A stretch of 64,000 bases of DNA, taken from assembly GCF_000002075.1 (NCBI RefSeq), contig NW_004797315.1, positions 1,635,133-1,699,132 of the forward strand, in the 5' to 3' direction. Source of the stretch: Aplysia californica. Its lineage: Eukaryota; Mollusca; Gastropoda; Aplysiida; Aplysiidae. Each line of letters opens with the position of its first letter. The stretch's first letter is position 1. The position numbers and the translations under genes were made by a program. This document shows, piece after piece, positions 21,760 to 35,906 of the stretch. The notes under the pieces are model-generated. The model saw only the letters and a program-made list of their open reading frames with translations. It had not been told where the DNA came from and did not search any database.

Positions 21760-24700
21760 GTAAGAAAATAACAAAAATGTTGTGTGATGATCTGTGATAT
21801 AATGTAAATGTGCAACGGCACAAAGGAATTACTGTGGCATAGGTAGCCTAGTGGTTAGGCTTCGGGACCCGTAATCGTAATATTGCGGGTTCTGGGATTT
21901 GAACGTCAGCCTGATCCAACGTTGTGTCTTTGGGAAAGGCAACTTGCACGAATTTCCCATTTGGCTCAGTTGTTTAGGAGATGAACGTTTAACTCAGAGG
22001 TCCCACCTCTTAAATTATCTAATGGTGTTGATAGGGATGTTAAACCTAATATATATACCATTTCACCATTTTCACCAACGGAATCAGATGCTCATCACTT
22101 TGGTGGCCTACATGGAGTTCTTTGTAAAATCTTAAAGCTTATTTATTTGTCTTGCATTTGATAAGATAAAATACCTTTCTTTCTTGACTAGTCGAAATGT
22201 TTGTAGTTGAAGAACGTGGGAATCACATATTAGCAGTGGATTGGATAATGAGACAGACAACATCGGGACAACGCGGTGGCATACAGTGGACCCTTTCCAG
22301 TCAGCTGGAAGACTTGGACCTTGCCAACGACTTGGCACTTCTTTCCCACAGTCGAGCCCAGATGCAACAGAAAACAGATCGCCTCAGGACCTTCTCCCGT
22401 AGTGTTGGACTCCATATTCACACGGATAAAACAAAAGTTCTACGAATGAATGCAGCCGACGTTCCTATCACACTGCAAGGGGCACCATTGGCAGATGTTG
22501 AATCCTTCACCTACCTGGGAAGGGTCATCAACAAGGCAGGGGGAACAGACGAAGACATCAAGGTCAGAATCCAAAAGGCAAGAGCAGCATTCATCATTCT
22601 CAGGAATATATGGATGTCTAAGGAACTGGGATTGAACACCAAACATGAAGACTGTTCTACTGTATGGTTCAGAGACATGGAGGCTCACAGCATCAGCAGC
22701 AAGGAAACTGCAGAGCTTCGTAAATGGATGCCTACGAAGGATAGAGTGGGGATCAAGTGGTACGATCGAGTCACGAATGCTCAACTGTGGGAGAGAACAA
22801 GCCAAAGGCCAGTAAGGGAAGATATTCAGGTGAAGAAATGGAAATGGATTGGACACACCCTGAGGAGACCCCCGACAAGCATCATCAGACAGGCTTTAAC
22901 GTGGAACCCACAAGGAAAGCGTAAAGAAGACCAAAGATGACATGAAGGCGAGCGGTACAAGCGGAAATTGAAAAAGCGAGGACATCATGGAAACAGATAG
23001 AAAAGGACGCTCAGGACAGGCTTCGCTGGAGTAATGTTGTTGATGGCCTGTGCTCCACTGGGAGTTAAAAAGGGCAAGAGAGAGATAGTTTGGTGATTCC
23101 AATGTTTGAGTATCCTTAGAAACTGAAAATTTCCCTTTTTTTTCTTTTTTATACCTCATCAACATTGGTTGGGGGGGGGGGGATCCCATTTTAGAACACA
23201 TTTCTGTGTACTGAAAAATATACTTTTACTTCTTACTTTACTTTTTACTTTTTCATCCTCTGTTGCCGCTAAGCGTCTGCATCTCCCCTCGACGCGGATG
23301 AAAAAGGAAAAAGTAAAAGTATCAACATTTTTCAGTACACTGAAATGTGTTCTAAAATGGACACAACACCAAAAAGAAAGAGATTAACGTTGCCCAATGG
23401 CCAGAAAAATGTCAATTCTTCGGTTTCATTATTTTGACGAGCACCTGATTTCATCGCGATGCCATACATATGTTAAATTGAGTTTAGTTAATCGTACTCT
23501 AAATTATCTACTCGCATCAGTCTTAACATTTCAGAAGCATGCAAGTACTCTCCACTTTACTTTTAACTCGTTGAAGTACTTTGATAAGGCTGCAAAGTTA
23601 AGAAATTTGAAGAGATAGCAGTTGATTGAAAGACAGCAGAAGAATACTGAAAAATTACCTTTAAAAGTGAAGCATATTCTGCACTGATTGATTTTGTGTT
23701 TTTTGCAGGTGGGAAGGTATCAAGCCAGCTGGTTACTAACGTGCCTGAAATCAAAGACTATTCTGTTATAAATGGAAACTCTCTGCCTGAGTCAACAGCA
23801 ATTGGTGAGCATTTCAGGTTTTTTTTGTTTTATAATTGTATATTTTAATGCAACGGTTAGTTTGACCTCTTCAAAGGTACACAGATTGTGCAAGAGAAGT
23901 TTGACCTAAGTTGAGGTCAATTTTAAGGTGGGGTACAGATAATAGAAGATTGTAACCTGTGGAAGAGTTAAATCAACACAACCCTATCCGTACGCCTGGG
24001 GTCATTTTGTACCCCAGGGGTTATATTCTTCACATTTTAGAATACTCTTTGAAACTTTCAGTATTTCTCTAAAAATCATTTTGACAGACTGCTAAGCAAA
24101 GCGTGCAGATCAACTTGAGGAGTAAATTTCCTCTTTGGAAAGTGGTGGCACAGAGTTCCCCTCGTCGTATGGATACAATAGTAAAACACGACGTACGGAT
24201 AGGGTTTAAAAAAGAAGATTTATCTGTTAAGGCTTAAATGCAACATTGTAGGAAACACAAGATAAAATTACAAAATGCACAGTATCTGTTCTTTTTACTT
24301 GTACAATAGTATCTGAAATAATTGCCTTTCTCAGTCATCATCACCCACACTGGTTTTATGAAAATGGTATGGTAGGGAGATTCAGAATCTCTTTAAAAAA
24401 AGAGAAAGCTGATGCAATCCTCAGCTAGTTGTCCAAAATCCCTATGCATTAAGGTCTTGCAAAAGACATCTTCTGATGAAATTTAAGGCAAATGAAAAGT
24501 GATTCGTTTGTGGACATGGCTTTTGATCAAGACCTTATAATATTTTAAGATTGGATTAATTGTAGGTTTTGTGTTATTCAGCAAAATTCAATATATTTAT
24601 AATAAGATCTTTAGTAGAAGCTTCTTTCCCAATAATTTTTGTTATTTCACCTAAAAATGTCTTTAGTTATGATAATGTTTCTCTTAATGTTTGTCATTTT

Positions 24701-27700
24701 GTAAGTGGGAGAGAAAGAGAGATTGGGAGACCTTGTCTCAATAGATTAACTGAATCTTTTTTTCCATTTTACCCGTAGCACAGTTTTCTAATATGTATAA
24801 GCGTAGTAATTAATCTTATGTGAAGTCCTTTTCTGCCCGCGCCCACCCTAGGTTTGTATCGTATATTGTGAAAATATTCCTTGAATTTGCTCATTTAGGA
24901 AATTATTACCTTTCTTTCAGGAACTGTGATTGGCACGGTGGTTGCAGTAGATCCCGATGGAACAGAAGTCAGTTATTTCTTGTTTGGTGATGGAGCAGAG
25001 TTCTTTAACATCGATCAGAAAACGGGCATTGTCACCCTAAAAAAGCTTCTGGATTTTGAGAAGCAAACCGTGAGTGATTTCAAATCGTTTAGTCTCAAAC
25101 TACGAATATTGTATATGATCAATGTTTTTCAAGATGAATTTTACTCTTGACAAGAGAGTCTATAGAACCCTGCATCTGAGCTTCTGACAGAAAACTAGAT
25201 TTTGACCCCTTCTCTGGAGCACTGATAGCCAAGTTATTATCATGCTAAGCTACAGTGCAGATAGGCATGATTTGAATTCCCAACAGGCCATTCTCATACT
25301 TTGGTTGGCAGTTTTTTCAAGGCTTCCCACCTACTTATCTTGTTCTTACTGTAGATGAGCATTTAATTCAAGGGTTCCACTTCTGATGTAGTGGTAGCCA
25401 GTGTTTAGGCTACTCGAATCATAATCATGAGGTTGCGGGTTCAGGTGTTCGAGCCTCAACTCAGTCTGATGTTGAGTCCTTGGGAAAGACACTTTACACT
25501 AAACTCCCTTTTGGCTCTGTCCTTTTAGAGATGGATGTTAAACTTGGAGATCCCGCCCTTTAAATGCCTAATAGTGTTTAAAAAGGCATTAAACCCATAC
25601 AATTTTTTAATTTTTTTTTTCACCTCTTACATGACTTTACTTTGTACCTAAGGGTGTTGTGCTGCTCATACCTTCTTGCTGAGGTATGTGCTCGTTCTTG
25701 CAGAAAGATAAAGATAGTGCTTTAAGGCCAAACGTGGGTTTTTGGAGTTCAGTTTGGGGTCAGACAATGTATTTAGGATTTTGATTATGTGCTGAATTGA
25801 ATGGAAAAGACATTACTCTCGAAGTCCTATTTGAAAGAGATAACTCCATAAATCTTGTTTCATTGTGATCCATTGCAACGCCGAAGAGCAATTTTGTGAT
25901 GTTTTTTCTCACTTACTCAAAATGTTAATTTCATTACTTTAAAAGCTAAAATTTCAAAGTCTATTCAAAATAATTACATGAAATTCAGAGGATACATGCA
26001 CCTTGAATTGCAATTTCAAATACGCTAGATTTTTCTTATAACTGAAAAAACATAATTTTTAATTATATTTTTACTTTGGGTTTTTTTGGTTGTTTTTTAA
26101 ACTATTTTTGTAATTTGTTAATTTGAAAGTCTTCTAAAAGAAATAAAACTATTAATATTTACAACTTCAAGAACACTTTGCTTCATTTTCTTTACATTTC
26201 TGGGATGATTACAAATATGAAGTTATCTTTAAAGATATCATGGGTAGTTTTTTTAGTTTGTAGCTTTTGAAAATGGTCCTCCAGATAATCTGATTTAGCT
26301 CTGATTTGCCGTATCTGTGATTATGCAATTGATAATGATTCCAAAAACTGAACATTTTTATCCTGAAATGGAGTACTTTGAGAAAAAGAGAAAAAGCAAG
26401 TAAAATCATTCATTTGAAGATGTTGGTGCCTTAACTTGTGCACTCAAGCTCAAAGGGTAAATATTTATTCTTTAAAATTCTGTAATTTATTTTTAATCTT
26501 AATTTTTTTTAATGATACTACTGTAGAGTGAAAAGTATTAACAGATGAAGTTACATAATTATAGTCTAATGCTGAATGAAGGATCACACTTTATCAAATG
26601 TATATTATATATATTTAACCAGGTTTGTAAAGCCAGCTTATTTTAATTCCTCTGGTTATGATCAAAAGCCTTCTTTTTTCTACAGGAAGTTTTGAAAATG
26701 GGCCAATAGAAATGAAAAATAAATTGCTGAAAAAAGAAACATTTGTCTGTGATTTTATCTTTGTAGACTTGAGTACTGTAAATGGAATAGTGCTCAATGC
26801 ATTTCATATTTATTCCTCAGGAAATCAAGATGCTTCTAAAGGTTGAAGATGGAGATCTACAATCTTCTGTGAGTAATTAATCATTTATGAATAGTTACAG
26901 AATTCTTCAATCTTTTCTGTTTGAAGAGAAAGTTGAGAACGCAATGGGTGCATGATAACTTAATGATCTGACAGAACGTGTTTGTTTAAGGGGTACTTTA
27001 GTTATCTTCTATTTGCATGTTTCTGATTTTGATTGTGAGCTTACTTGATTTTTACAAAATCCAAATTTTAGCTGCAAACTTGAGGCCACTTTTCAAAGCC
27101 TTTGTTCTATTAAACTAAGTACGCCATTTGTAGCTAGGCTGTTGCGTATGGGTCAGATTATTACTTAACTTAGAAAACATGAAATGCATCAAGAATCCCA
27201 ATGAATATTTGTATTTATCGTTTCTACTGTTTTATATATTCATTTGTTAAATGTATTTAAAATATGCATAATAAAGAAAAAAAGATCTATTGAGTAATAG
27301 AAACTTTCTCAATTAGATATACGGGGAAACATGTCAATGAAACCGTTGTAATGACAGCCCTTAAGCTGTTTATGTATTGAACTGTATAGTAGTTCTGTTG
27401 GCTGACTCATGACACATATTGTTCTTTTTTGCAACTTTTTTGTTCATATTTGTTTTTCAAGGAAAGAGAGGGCAAGATCTTTGTTGATGATGTGAATGAC
27501 GAGAAGCCGGAATTTAGGTTCAAAAACTTATTCAAAGAAATTTCAGAGGTAAGATTGAAGATTAATTATAAATGTTGTTGTATCTTGTGCTTTAATATTT
27601 ACAAGTAACAATGTGTTGTAGGGCTGGTTCATGCCGTTAATGTTTTAATGTTTCTATTTTTGTTTCAACTAGAAGTATAAAAGTTGTGGGCTACCATTCT

Positions 27701-30700
27701 AGTTTCTTCTTGTTCCTCAACCAAGCTTGTTTCTTCCTATATAACGAATGGCCATTGTTGTCTCATCATTCATTGTATTAAATTCAGATACTGAAATAGC
27801 TTAATTTCATTTTAGAATCAGAGTGTATAACCAAACTGCATGTGAAAACAATTATACCACTACCTTTTGCTAATGACATTTGACCTACAGGTTGAGTTTC
27901 CTGCACTTGTGATGTGTGCATAAAATGTGCATAATAATATGTGGGGGTTGTTTTTTTTTTTTTTTTTCCTGTTTAAATCAGGGTGAAATACCTCCAAGCT
28001 TTGTCTCGGACATCTCTGTGACTGATCTTGACACAAGTAACAGCCTGATAACAGTGACATGTAGTGGAAACACACCATCCGTAAGTATTCACCATATTCT
28101 GAGCATACAGCCTTGGACAACTTGCAGGTCTCGGGGCTGCTGTGTTAAATGATCAGGAATTTAATCCTTTGCGGTCACTTGCCACAACAACGCCACAGTG
28201 AAAATTATCCCTTCCGGTCATACTTGACGCAGTTCTCCGACAGGCCTGAGAAGTTTGTTGTATTCACTCTCCAGGCTGGGTGACCAGATGGGATATTTTG
28301 TACTGCTGGCTGTGTGATTACGAAGTGTTAAAATGTTTTTCTTAAAATGCTTTTATTTCTTATTTTTACCCGTAGGTCTTGAATGGCAGCATTCCTGAAA
28401 AGTATTTAAAATGTTTTTTGGTTTTTTTTAAATATTAGTTTTGGCTGCGTATATGATAAAATTGTTAATGATAGATTTCACCTTGTGTTACCATGGTGAC
28501 AGAGAGTAACATATTATATTATATGTGAAGCCTTCCATTTACAACAGATCATACTGTGCCTATAGACCTACTTACCTTGTCAGAGAATCCCAAAACATTC
28601 CCCAACCAGATTTTCCTACTTGCTTCAAAATTAATTACATCAGAACCGTCTGCCTGACTGTGAATTCCATACCATTTTTCAAAAGACTTCCATGGTTTCA
28701 TTTTTTTTTTTACTTTATGTTTCATTCAAAACTAAATGACGAACTGTCATTTTTGAGGAAATTTGAATATTCAGCAATGCTTTGCCTCTTTTTCATATGT
28801 GTCTGTTCTAGTGATGAAAAATTTTTTATGTGATATTTGAAAGTTGATTTTTTAAAAATGCATAGACATGACAAGGAAAAGCAACCTTTTAGAGAAATGA
28901 TTCCTTTATTGTGTCCATCTGTTTTACTAAGTAGGTTTAAACAAAAAACATTGCTGGATTTGCCCATATTTCTTGCTACAAAATATTTTGTATGATTGTG
29001 AAATCAGGGCCCCCTCAAAATATTGTAATCGAAGAAACTGACATTTTTTCCACACGTCAGGCAATTATTTTTTTTCGGTGGGGGGACCTCGGCACCTTTT
29101 ATGTCCTGTCAAAAACACATTCTTGTGTGGATTTTATGGGAGAACATTGGTTTTAAGGCACAAAAATGTAAATTTATAGTTTCCAGGGTAATCACAGCTT
29201 TGAAAGTCACTGAACTTTGGCAGCCATTTTCTCATTATTTTAACTTCTGATACCAGATGACCCCCATCTCCTTCAATCACAAATGTCTCAACTTCCTTTT
29301 CAGATAGATGAGCATTTGCAAAATCAAAAACAAGGAAGATGAACAGGCTTTAAGATTGTATCAATAGATCCAAAATAGATGGGTATTTGCAAAATCAAAA
29401 ACAAGGAAAATGAACAGGCTTTTAGATTATATCAATAATTCCATGTACCCAAAAATTGATGAGCGCCTGATTCCACTGTAGCTTGACACATGTTATATGT
29501 GATGTGAGGTTATGTTTTTTATTATCTGACATTTTTTTTTGTCCCCAGCTTCGAGACGCCTGTAATACCTTCAGCTTGACTCAAGTCATGCAAAGTAACA
29601 AATACTGGAATGGAACACTTAATCTGGTCAAAGAACTGGATTATGAAAAGAGGAAGTCTTATGTGATTCAGTTGAAAGCTTATGTAAGCAGATTTTTTTT
29701 TACATACTTATTGTGTTTACAAAGAGGAGTTTTTAAATAGTATTATAAAAACCAAGTTTGTAGCATTTCTTGAAACAACTTCACTATTATTGTTCCCAAA
29801 TTAGCATCTTGTTGACCTCAAGACATGGTGGAGGGGATCTAGTGTAAGCACCAAATGAAGAAACAAACTAACATCTAGATTAACCTGCACATCATTCTCA
29901 ACATTTCGGTATCATCATTGTCACCATCATCATCATTATCATCCTCACCATCGTTGTCATTATCTTATCATCATCATCATCGTCGTCATCATCATTAAAT
30001 GCCGAACAATTCGCCTTTTTCCTGTTTTGTTTTTTCTTGAAACACAACAGTTGCTACCATATTGACACATATTTTATACTTAACCTACAAATATCCAGCT
30101 CCGGATCAGGATGCAGTACAAGAAAAAAAAAAGAAAGAACTTTTGTAGGTGGTCCGCGCCTGACAGGCTGCGTTTTTCCTGCTCTGTAATGTTTGTGTCT
30201 TTTTCCTATCTTGTGGATGGATTGTGGCTTTTCAAGTTGGCTTACAGGATAGATAAGAAACATTTGTGCTGTTTGTGTTATTTCTATTAGTGCTTGATCG
30301 CAAATTACGAACTATTTGCAAGAAATATATTTCGTTATAATGGAAGTTCTATCCTTGGCTTTGGCCATTTTCAACATTTACAATATTGTGTGGAAAGCCG
30401 TGTTCACCACCCAACCCCACCCCGTTTATAATGTTAATAGCTATGCCAACATTTTTCTGAAAAATGGAAGTGAACACTGTCAAGTTGTGAGTCCGGTGTG
30501 TGTTGTGAGTCCCCGTGCGGGATCTACAAAGGTGTGCTACACTAGAGACCAGTTATTGTCTGTAAACAAAAAGACACATGACATTTCATATGAAACCGCC
30601 GTTTGCTTGTCTCAGCTTGGCCTTGAAAGATCTAAAGACTCAGCCAGCAAAGTTAAGAAATACAAGAGGGGGAAATGAGGAGGTAGAAGAAAACAAAGAC

Positions 30701-33700
30701 CAATCATTGTTGTCACAGGGAAGAAGTGTGTTAGTTTAAATGAACCTCGAAGCGTCATTACTCCCGTGAACTTAATTGCTGTTGACCCAAAAACACTGTA
30801 ACTGAATTGTCAAGTAATCTTAAAATTATTCTACTGAACACACAGTCAACCTAAAAAAAGACCGTCTTACTCAATGATTTAATACTTGAGTCCAACTCCG
30901 ATATTGCATTTTTTACGGAGTCATGGTTGCGGAACGTCGGAGATGAAATCATTATAGCGGGCCTAACTCCACCGGGATACAAGTCCATCTCCGTCCCAAG
31001 AAATGGTCGAGGGGGAGGGATATGCGTAATTTATAAAGAATCTCTAAACATCACTCCACAGAAAATGCCCTCCTTTAAAACGTTCGAATGTTGTGAGATC
31101 AGTCTACATATCAAAGGGTGTCCCGTCATTTTTGTCTGTGTGTATCGACCACCTCCAAACAGGAAAAACAAACTGAAAATTAAAGATTTCATAACTGAAT
31201 TCCAGGATTTACTAGACGTGCATACCTCCAAGAAGACACAACCTATAATTTTAGGGGACTTTAATTTACATTTTGAAGATACCTTAGACACTAATGTTAA
31301 ATCTATCAAATCTATTCTAGAGACTCGTGGTCTCTATCAACACATTGATGTCCCCACTCACATTAAAAAACACACATTAGATTGGGTGATTATGGACAGT
31401 GTCAATAAAATCGGTGAAATTCAAGTAAAAAACAAATGCATTTCTGATCACTACGTGGTGTCCTGTAAAATAACTCGTATAGGGAAGCTCAAACTGAGAC
31501 ACCGCATAATATCAACCCGGAAAATGGACATTGATCATGAAAAGTTTGGAGCGGACATTCGTCAGCTTCTAAAATTCATACATGGTTCAACCTCCGAGAA
31601 GGTAGACATTTTCAACTTCAAGATGTGTGGACTACTAAACAAACATACACCAGTCAAATCCAGAGCAGTGACTGATTGACCTTCTGCCCCGTTGATGACT
31701 TTGGAAATTAAACAATCTAAAATGGAACGTAGACGAGCTGAAAGACGCTGGAGATCAACAAATCTGAAAATTCATGAGGACATTTATAGACACTGTAACA
31801 ACATAGTGAAATCGTTAATAACATCTGCCCAATTTATGTATTATAACGGAAAAATTAATGAATGTACCACCTCTAAAGCTTTATTTTGTATAATAAATCA
31901 GTTGTCTGGTAAGAAAGATCCGGCCAGCAACAAGTCTCCCACGAATGTACCTAAAAATGACCTTCCTGATGTTTTTGGTCAATACTTTAGAGACAAAATA
32001 TCTACGATTAGGAAAAAAATTGACACGACTACCCATAAACTACCATGTTTTGAAACATTTTCTGGGGTAATCTTTAATGAATTTGTACGTGTAACACAAG
32101 AAGATGTTAGATCAATCATAATGTCATCACCCCATAAATCACGTAGTCTTGATCCTATCCCAACACCACTACTCATAACACATCTTGATAGTGTCATTGA
32201 ATTTATAACTTCCATCATTAATGAGTCTCTTCAGTCTGGAGTAGTACCATCACTCTTTAAGCATGCTTTAGTTATTCCCCTTCTCAAAAAATCAAATCTT
32301 TCCCCGGAGGAGCTCAAGAATTTCAGACCTGTCTCCAACCTTCCCTTTTTATCAAAAATCTTGGAGAAAGTTGTTTTGGTTCAATTGAAGAATCATTTAA
32401 AAGAAAATAATTTATATAAATTTTATCAATCTGCCTATCGGCGATTTCATAACACAGAAACTGCGCTATTGAAAATATATAACGACCTCTTGTGTGAGAC
32501 GGATGAGAACAAAATATCAATTCTTTCTCTTCTTGATGTTAGTGCTGCCTTTGACACTATAGATCACACTATTCTTATTGAACGATTGTTCAACACGTTT
32601 GGCCTGTCTGGAAGGGTTCTTGACTGGTTCAGGTCCTACCTGATTGGCCGTACACAATCTGTTGTTGTGCAGACTCTCTTTCGTCAATTTTTAAGCTAGA
32701 CTTTGGAGTGCCTCAAGGTTCAGTATTGGGTCCAATCTTGTATATGTTATACACAGCCGCTTGGAGCTGTGATTAGAAAGCACAATATGAATTATCACAT
32801 GTACGCTGACGATACACAGTTATATAAATCTGTTCCATCATCAAATGTTAAAACCTTGCTTACTAGCATGGGTCTGTGCATTGATGACATCAAAAAGTGG
32901 ATGGTTGATAATAAGCTCCAGCTTAATGAAAATAAAACTGAAATTCTTTTATGTAACCCAAAGAAAAGCCATTTCCCCCATGGCGTACAAACACCGCTCT
33001 TTTAGTTGGCTTGGCGATGGAGTGACCGGGTCACGGCGGGCCGGTCACCCAGAGGTCACCCACCCGACCTCCTGCTACCTGTGTCGGTAGCCGGTGAAAT
33101 GAATTTTTCAACACATGTTTTATTGTCTAACACAAACAAAAAATATCATACGTGAATACAAGTTTGTTCTTTAGAGAAAGCAACTAAACTTCTTTATTGG
33201 TACGAAATAGCAATACCATGGCTGCTCACGTTTTGGAGTTAGATGCTCTTAAAATGTATGTCTATTTATAGTTAGTCAAAACAACAAACACATATTGAGT
33301 GGCTAATAACTTATAAGCCTAACGTTAAATATTTACAAAACTGCTACGTATAACAGGAAAATGTGTTTAGAAATTGACTCTCTCAAAATTTTGTTTCCAG
33401 CACGAACATGGAACTTGTCTTTAGCATGATAGCCAAAACGCTTCCCTGCATTCATGACTTTTTGTATCCAATGGAATGTGTATCCTCCTAAATAATGATA
33501 TACTGACATATCTTCAATATACAGCACCGATTTCTTTTCTCAAAATGAACATGTACAGAATAAAAGTATAAATACAATTTTTCTTTCTAAACATATCCAG
33601 CAGCACGCAATGAGGGTGCTATTTGCAGGAGATACGACACAAAAATAAAATGCATTATGTCTATCTGGCTTGGGATCCTTCGTGCTCTGGCTTCCAGTTT

Positions 33701-35842
33701 TGAGATCGCTTTCTGTGTCCTGTTCTCCCAAAAGTCCGAGAGCAAACATGTGTTGTTGTATGTGTGGAATACATTGTTTGTTTAATATGTGTTGCTTTGG
33801 GATAACTTTGCGAGGAAACAGCGTCTGAATGCGGCCATGTAATTGTCGATTGCTACGAGGATTTCTGGAAGTGAAAATTGTTTGACTGGTTTGAGATGTG
33901 ATATTGCAGTGTGAACATGGCTAAATCTTTCATTGAGAAGATTGAATATTGCTTCCAGTCCACTTGCTTCCTCAATTTTTGCAGTTTCGCGGGAGTATTT
34001 TTGCAGTTTCTGTACAAATTGTGTTTGTTAGTTCCTTGTATACATGGGGATGGAGGTATGCTTGGGGTGTGTTGCGATGTTTGCTTGAAATGGATCTTTG
34101 TATGCAGCCACCCAAAGCGATGCCGACAAACGGAGCAGGAATTCACATTTATGTTATTGTCAAACGCACACCACATGTTCCTACTAGCGTCTACAGCTTT
34201 TTTGCGACATGAATTGACGTGACGTAACACCATATTTCCTTTTGATATTTGAAATCGCGGTAAAATACTTGACACAAATGTTAGCGGAATACAACTGTTC
34301 ATCTTCGTCCCTCACGTCAATCCCGTAAATCAAGAGAATATCTCCTGACATTGTCTTACAAAATCGGGGTTTTGTGTACTGTTTTGTTTGACAGTTAAAT
34401 TTAAACGCCAACACACCCGACAAAGTTCATTCAGAGACTCTCTATGCCTCTCATATGTATGACCGACCCATTGCAGTTTAACCATTTTTACTAAGGAACA
34501 CAATTCGCTAACTGATTTCCAGTCACTGCAAAGTACTGGAAAAACAAAATTCACATCATTAGAAAATATGATTTAATGGCTACCACACCGCGCAAACAGA
34601 AAAAAACTCCAAGGTTTCATTTTGGAATGATTTGTAATTAAATTTGAAGAAATCATATTATTAACGGCACTTCCGATCACTTAACACTCACAATTTAAAA
34701 CTGTTATTATTCCCAAACGAATAAATGAAAACTGTTGAAACTTTCACAAGATACCAAGAAGACGTAGACGAAGCGAAATTGGTGAAGAAATAGATTCTAG
34801 GGGTAGTGTGAGCATCATTTTACGGTTCATGAAATTAGGGGAAGAAACGCGTTCTGATAAGGACAAGATAGGACAGCGCTGTGCACGAGTTGACCCCGGT
34901 CAATCCCCCACCTGACGCGTGAAATTGCAGGTCACCTGCCGGTGATCTATTGCCTACCGCGGGGGGCCCGGACTAACTAAAAGATCGCTGAGACGGAATT
35001 CTGGACGCCGTGCCCCATAGACATTGATCATATTTGTACTGAAAATGAAAAACTGTATTTTACTAATAAAGCAAAAAATCTGGGAGTGTATTTTAATTCA
35101 AAATTGTCAATGGAACATCATATCAATTATTTATGTACCATTTTATTTTGTGAATTGCGTAGAATTGGTCATTATTATGTCTATGTTTTTGAATGAACAC
35201 TCGTTGAAAACGCTCGTGTCATCTTTCTTGTTTTCACGCATCAATTATTGCAATGCTTTACTAGCTAACTTACCAAATACCACTCTTCACAAGTTACAAC
35301 GTTTTCAAAATCATGCTGCTAGGCTTGTACTAAAGAAAAAGAAGAGGGACCACATTACTCCCATGTTAAGAACGTTGCATTGGCTTCCCGTGTCAGCTAG
35401 AATGTCATATAAAATTGCAATATTATGTCATAAATGTGTCAATAACAAAGCTCCCTCATATCTTAGTGATCTCATCCAGATTTATGTTCCATCTAGATCA
35501 CTAAGATCAGGCGATCAGTATATTTTAAGAGTTCCTAGAAAAGGGGGTAAAAAATTAGCTGAAAGATCGTTCACCCACCTTGCTCCGTCAATTTGGAACT
35601 CTCTTCCCCAACCCTTGAGACATACAACATCTGAGTCTAACTTTAAAAAATCTTTAAAGACACATTTAATGACATTCTTTTTATGTCATTAGATTCATGT
35701 TCAATACAATGTTTTAATGACTGTGTTTCCATTTATGTATTTTGTGAATTGCAGTGTGTATATTATTTTATGCTCATTTCGTGAGGATGTGTAAGCGTGT
35801 GCGTGTGATAAGCAAATAGATGTGCGTGTGTGTGCGTGCGTG

Positions 35843-35906
<64 letters not shown>

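Noticed and set aside
21838-22135. tRNA gene
   Set aside because: Box A and box B are recognisable but the cloverleaf is broken and a SINE body follows; the same holds for the heads at 3.6, 6.7, 15.2, 25.4 and 46.0 kb.
33911-34222. Plus-strand Cys-rich open frame
   Set aside because: It is the opposite strand of the RAG1-like zinc region; the minus-strand reading explains the sequence.
32979-35012. Transib or ProtoRAG assignment of family E
   Set aside because: The duplication is 4 bp rather than 5, the heptamer is CACGGCG rather than CACWRTG-like, and no RAG1 core or RAG2-like frame was found; Chapaev-like is the closer guess.
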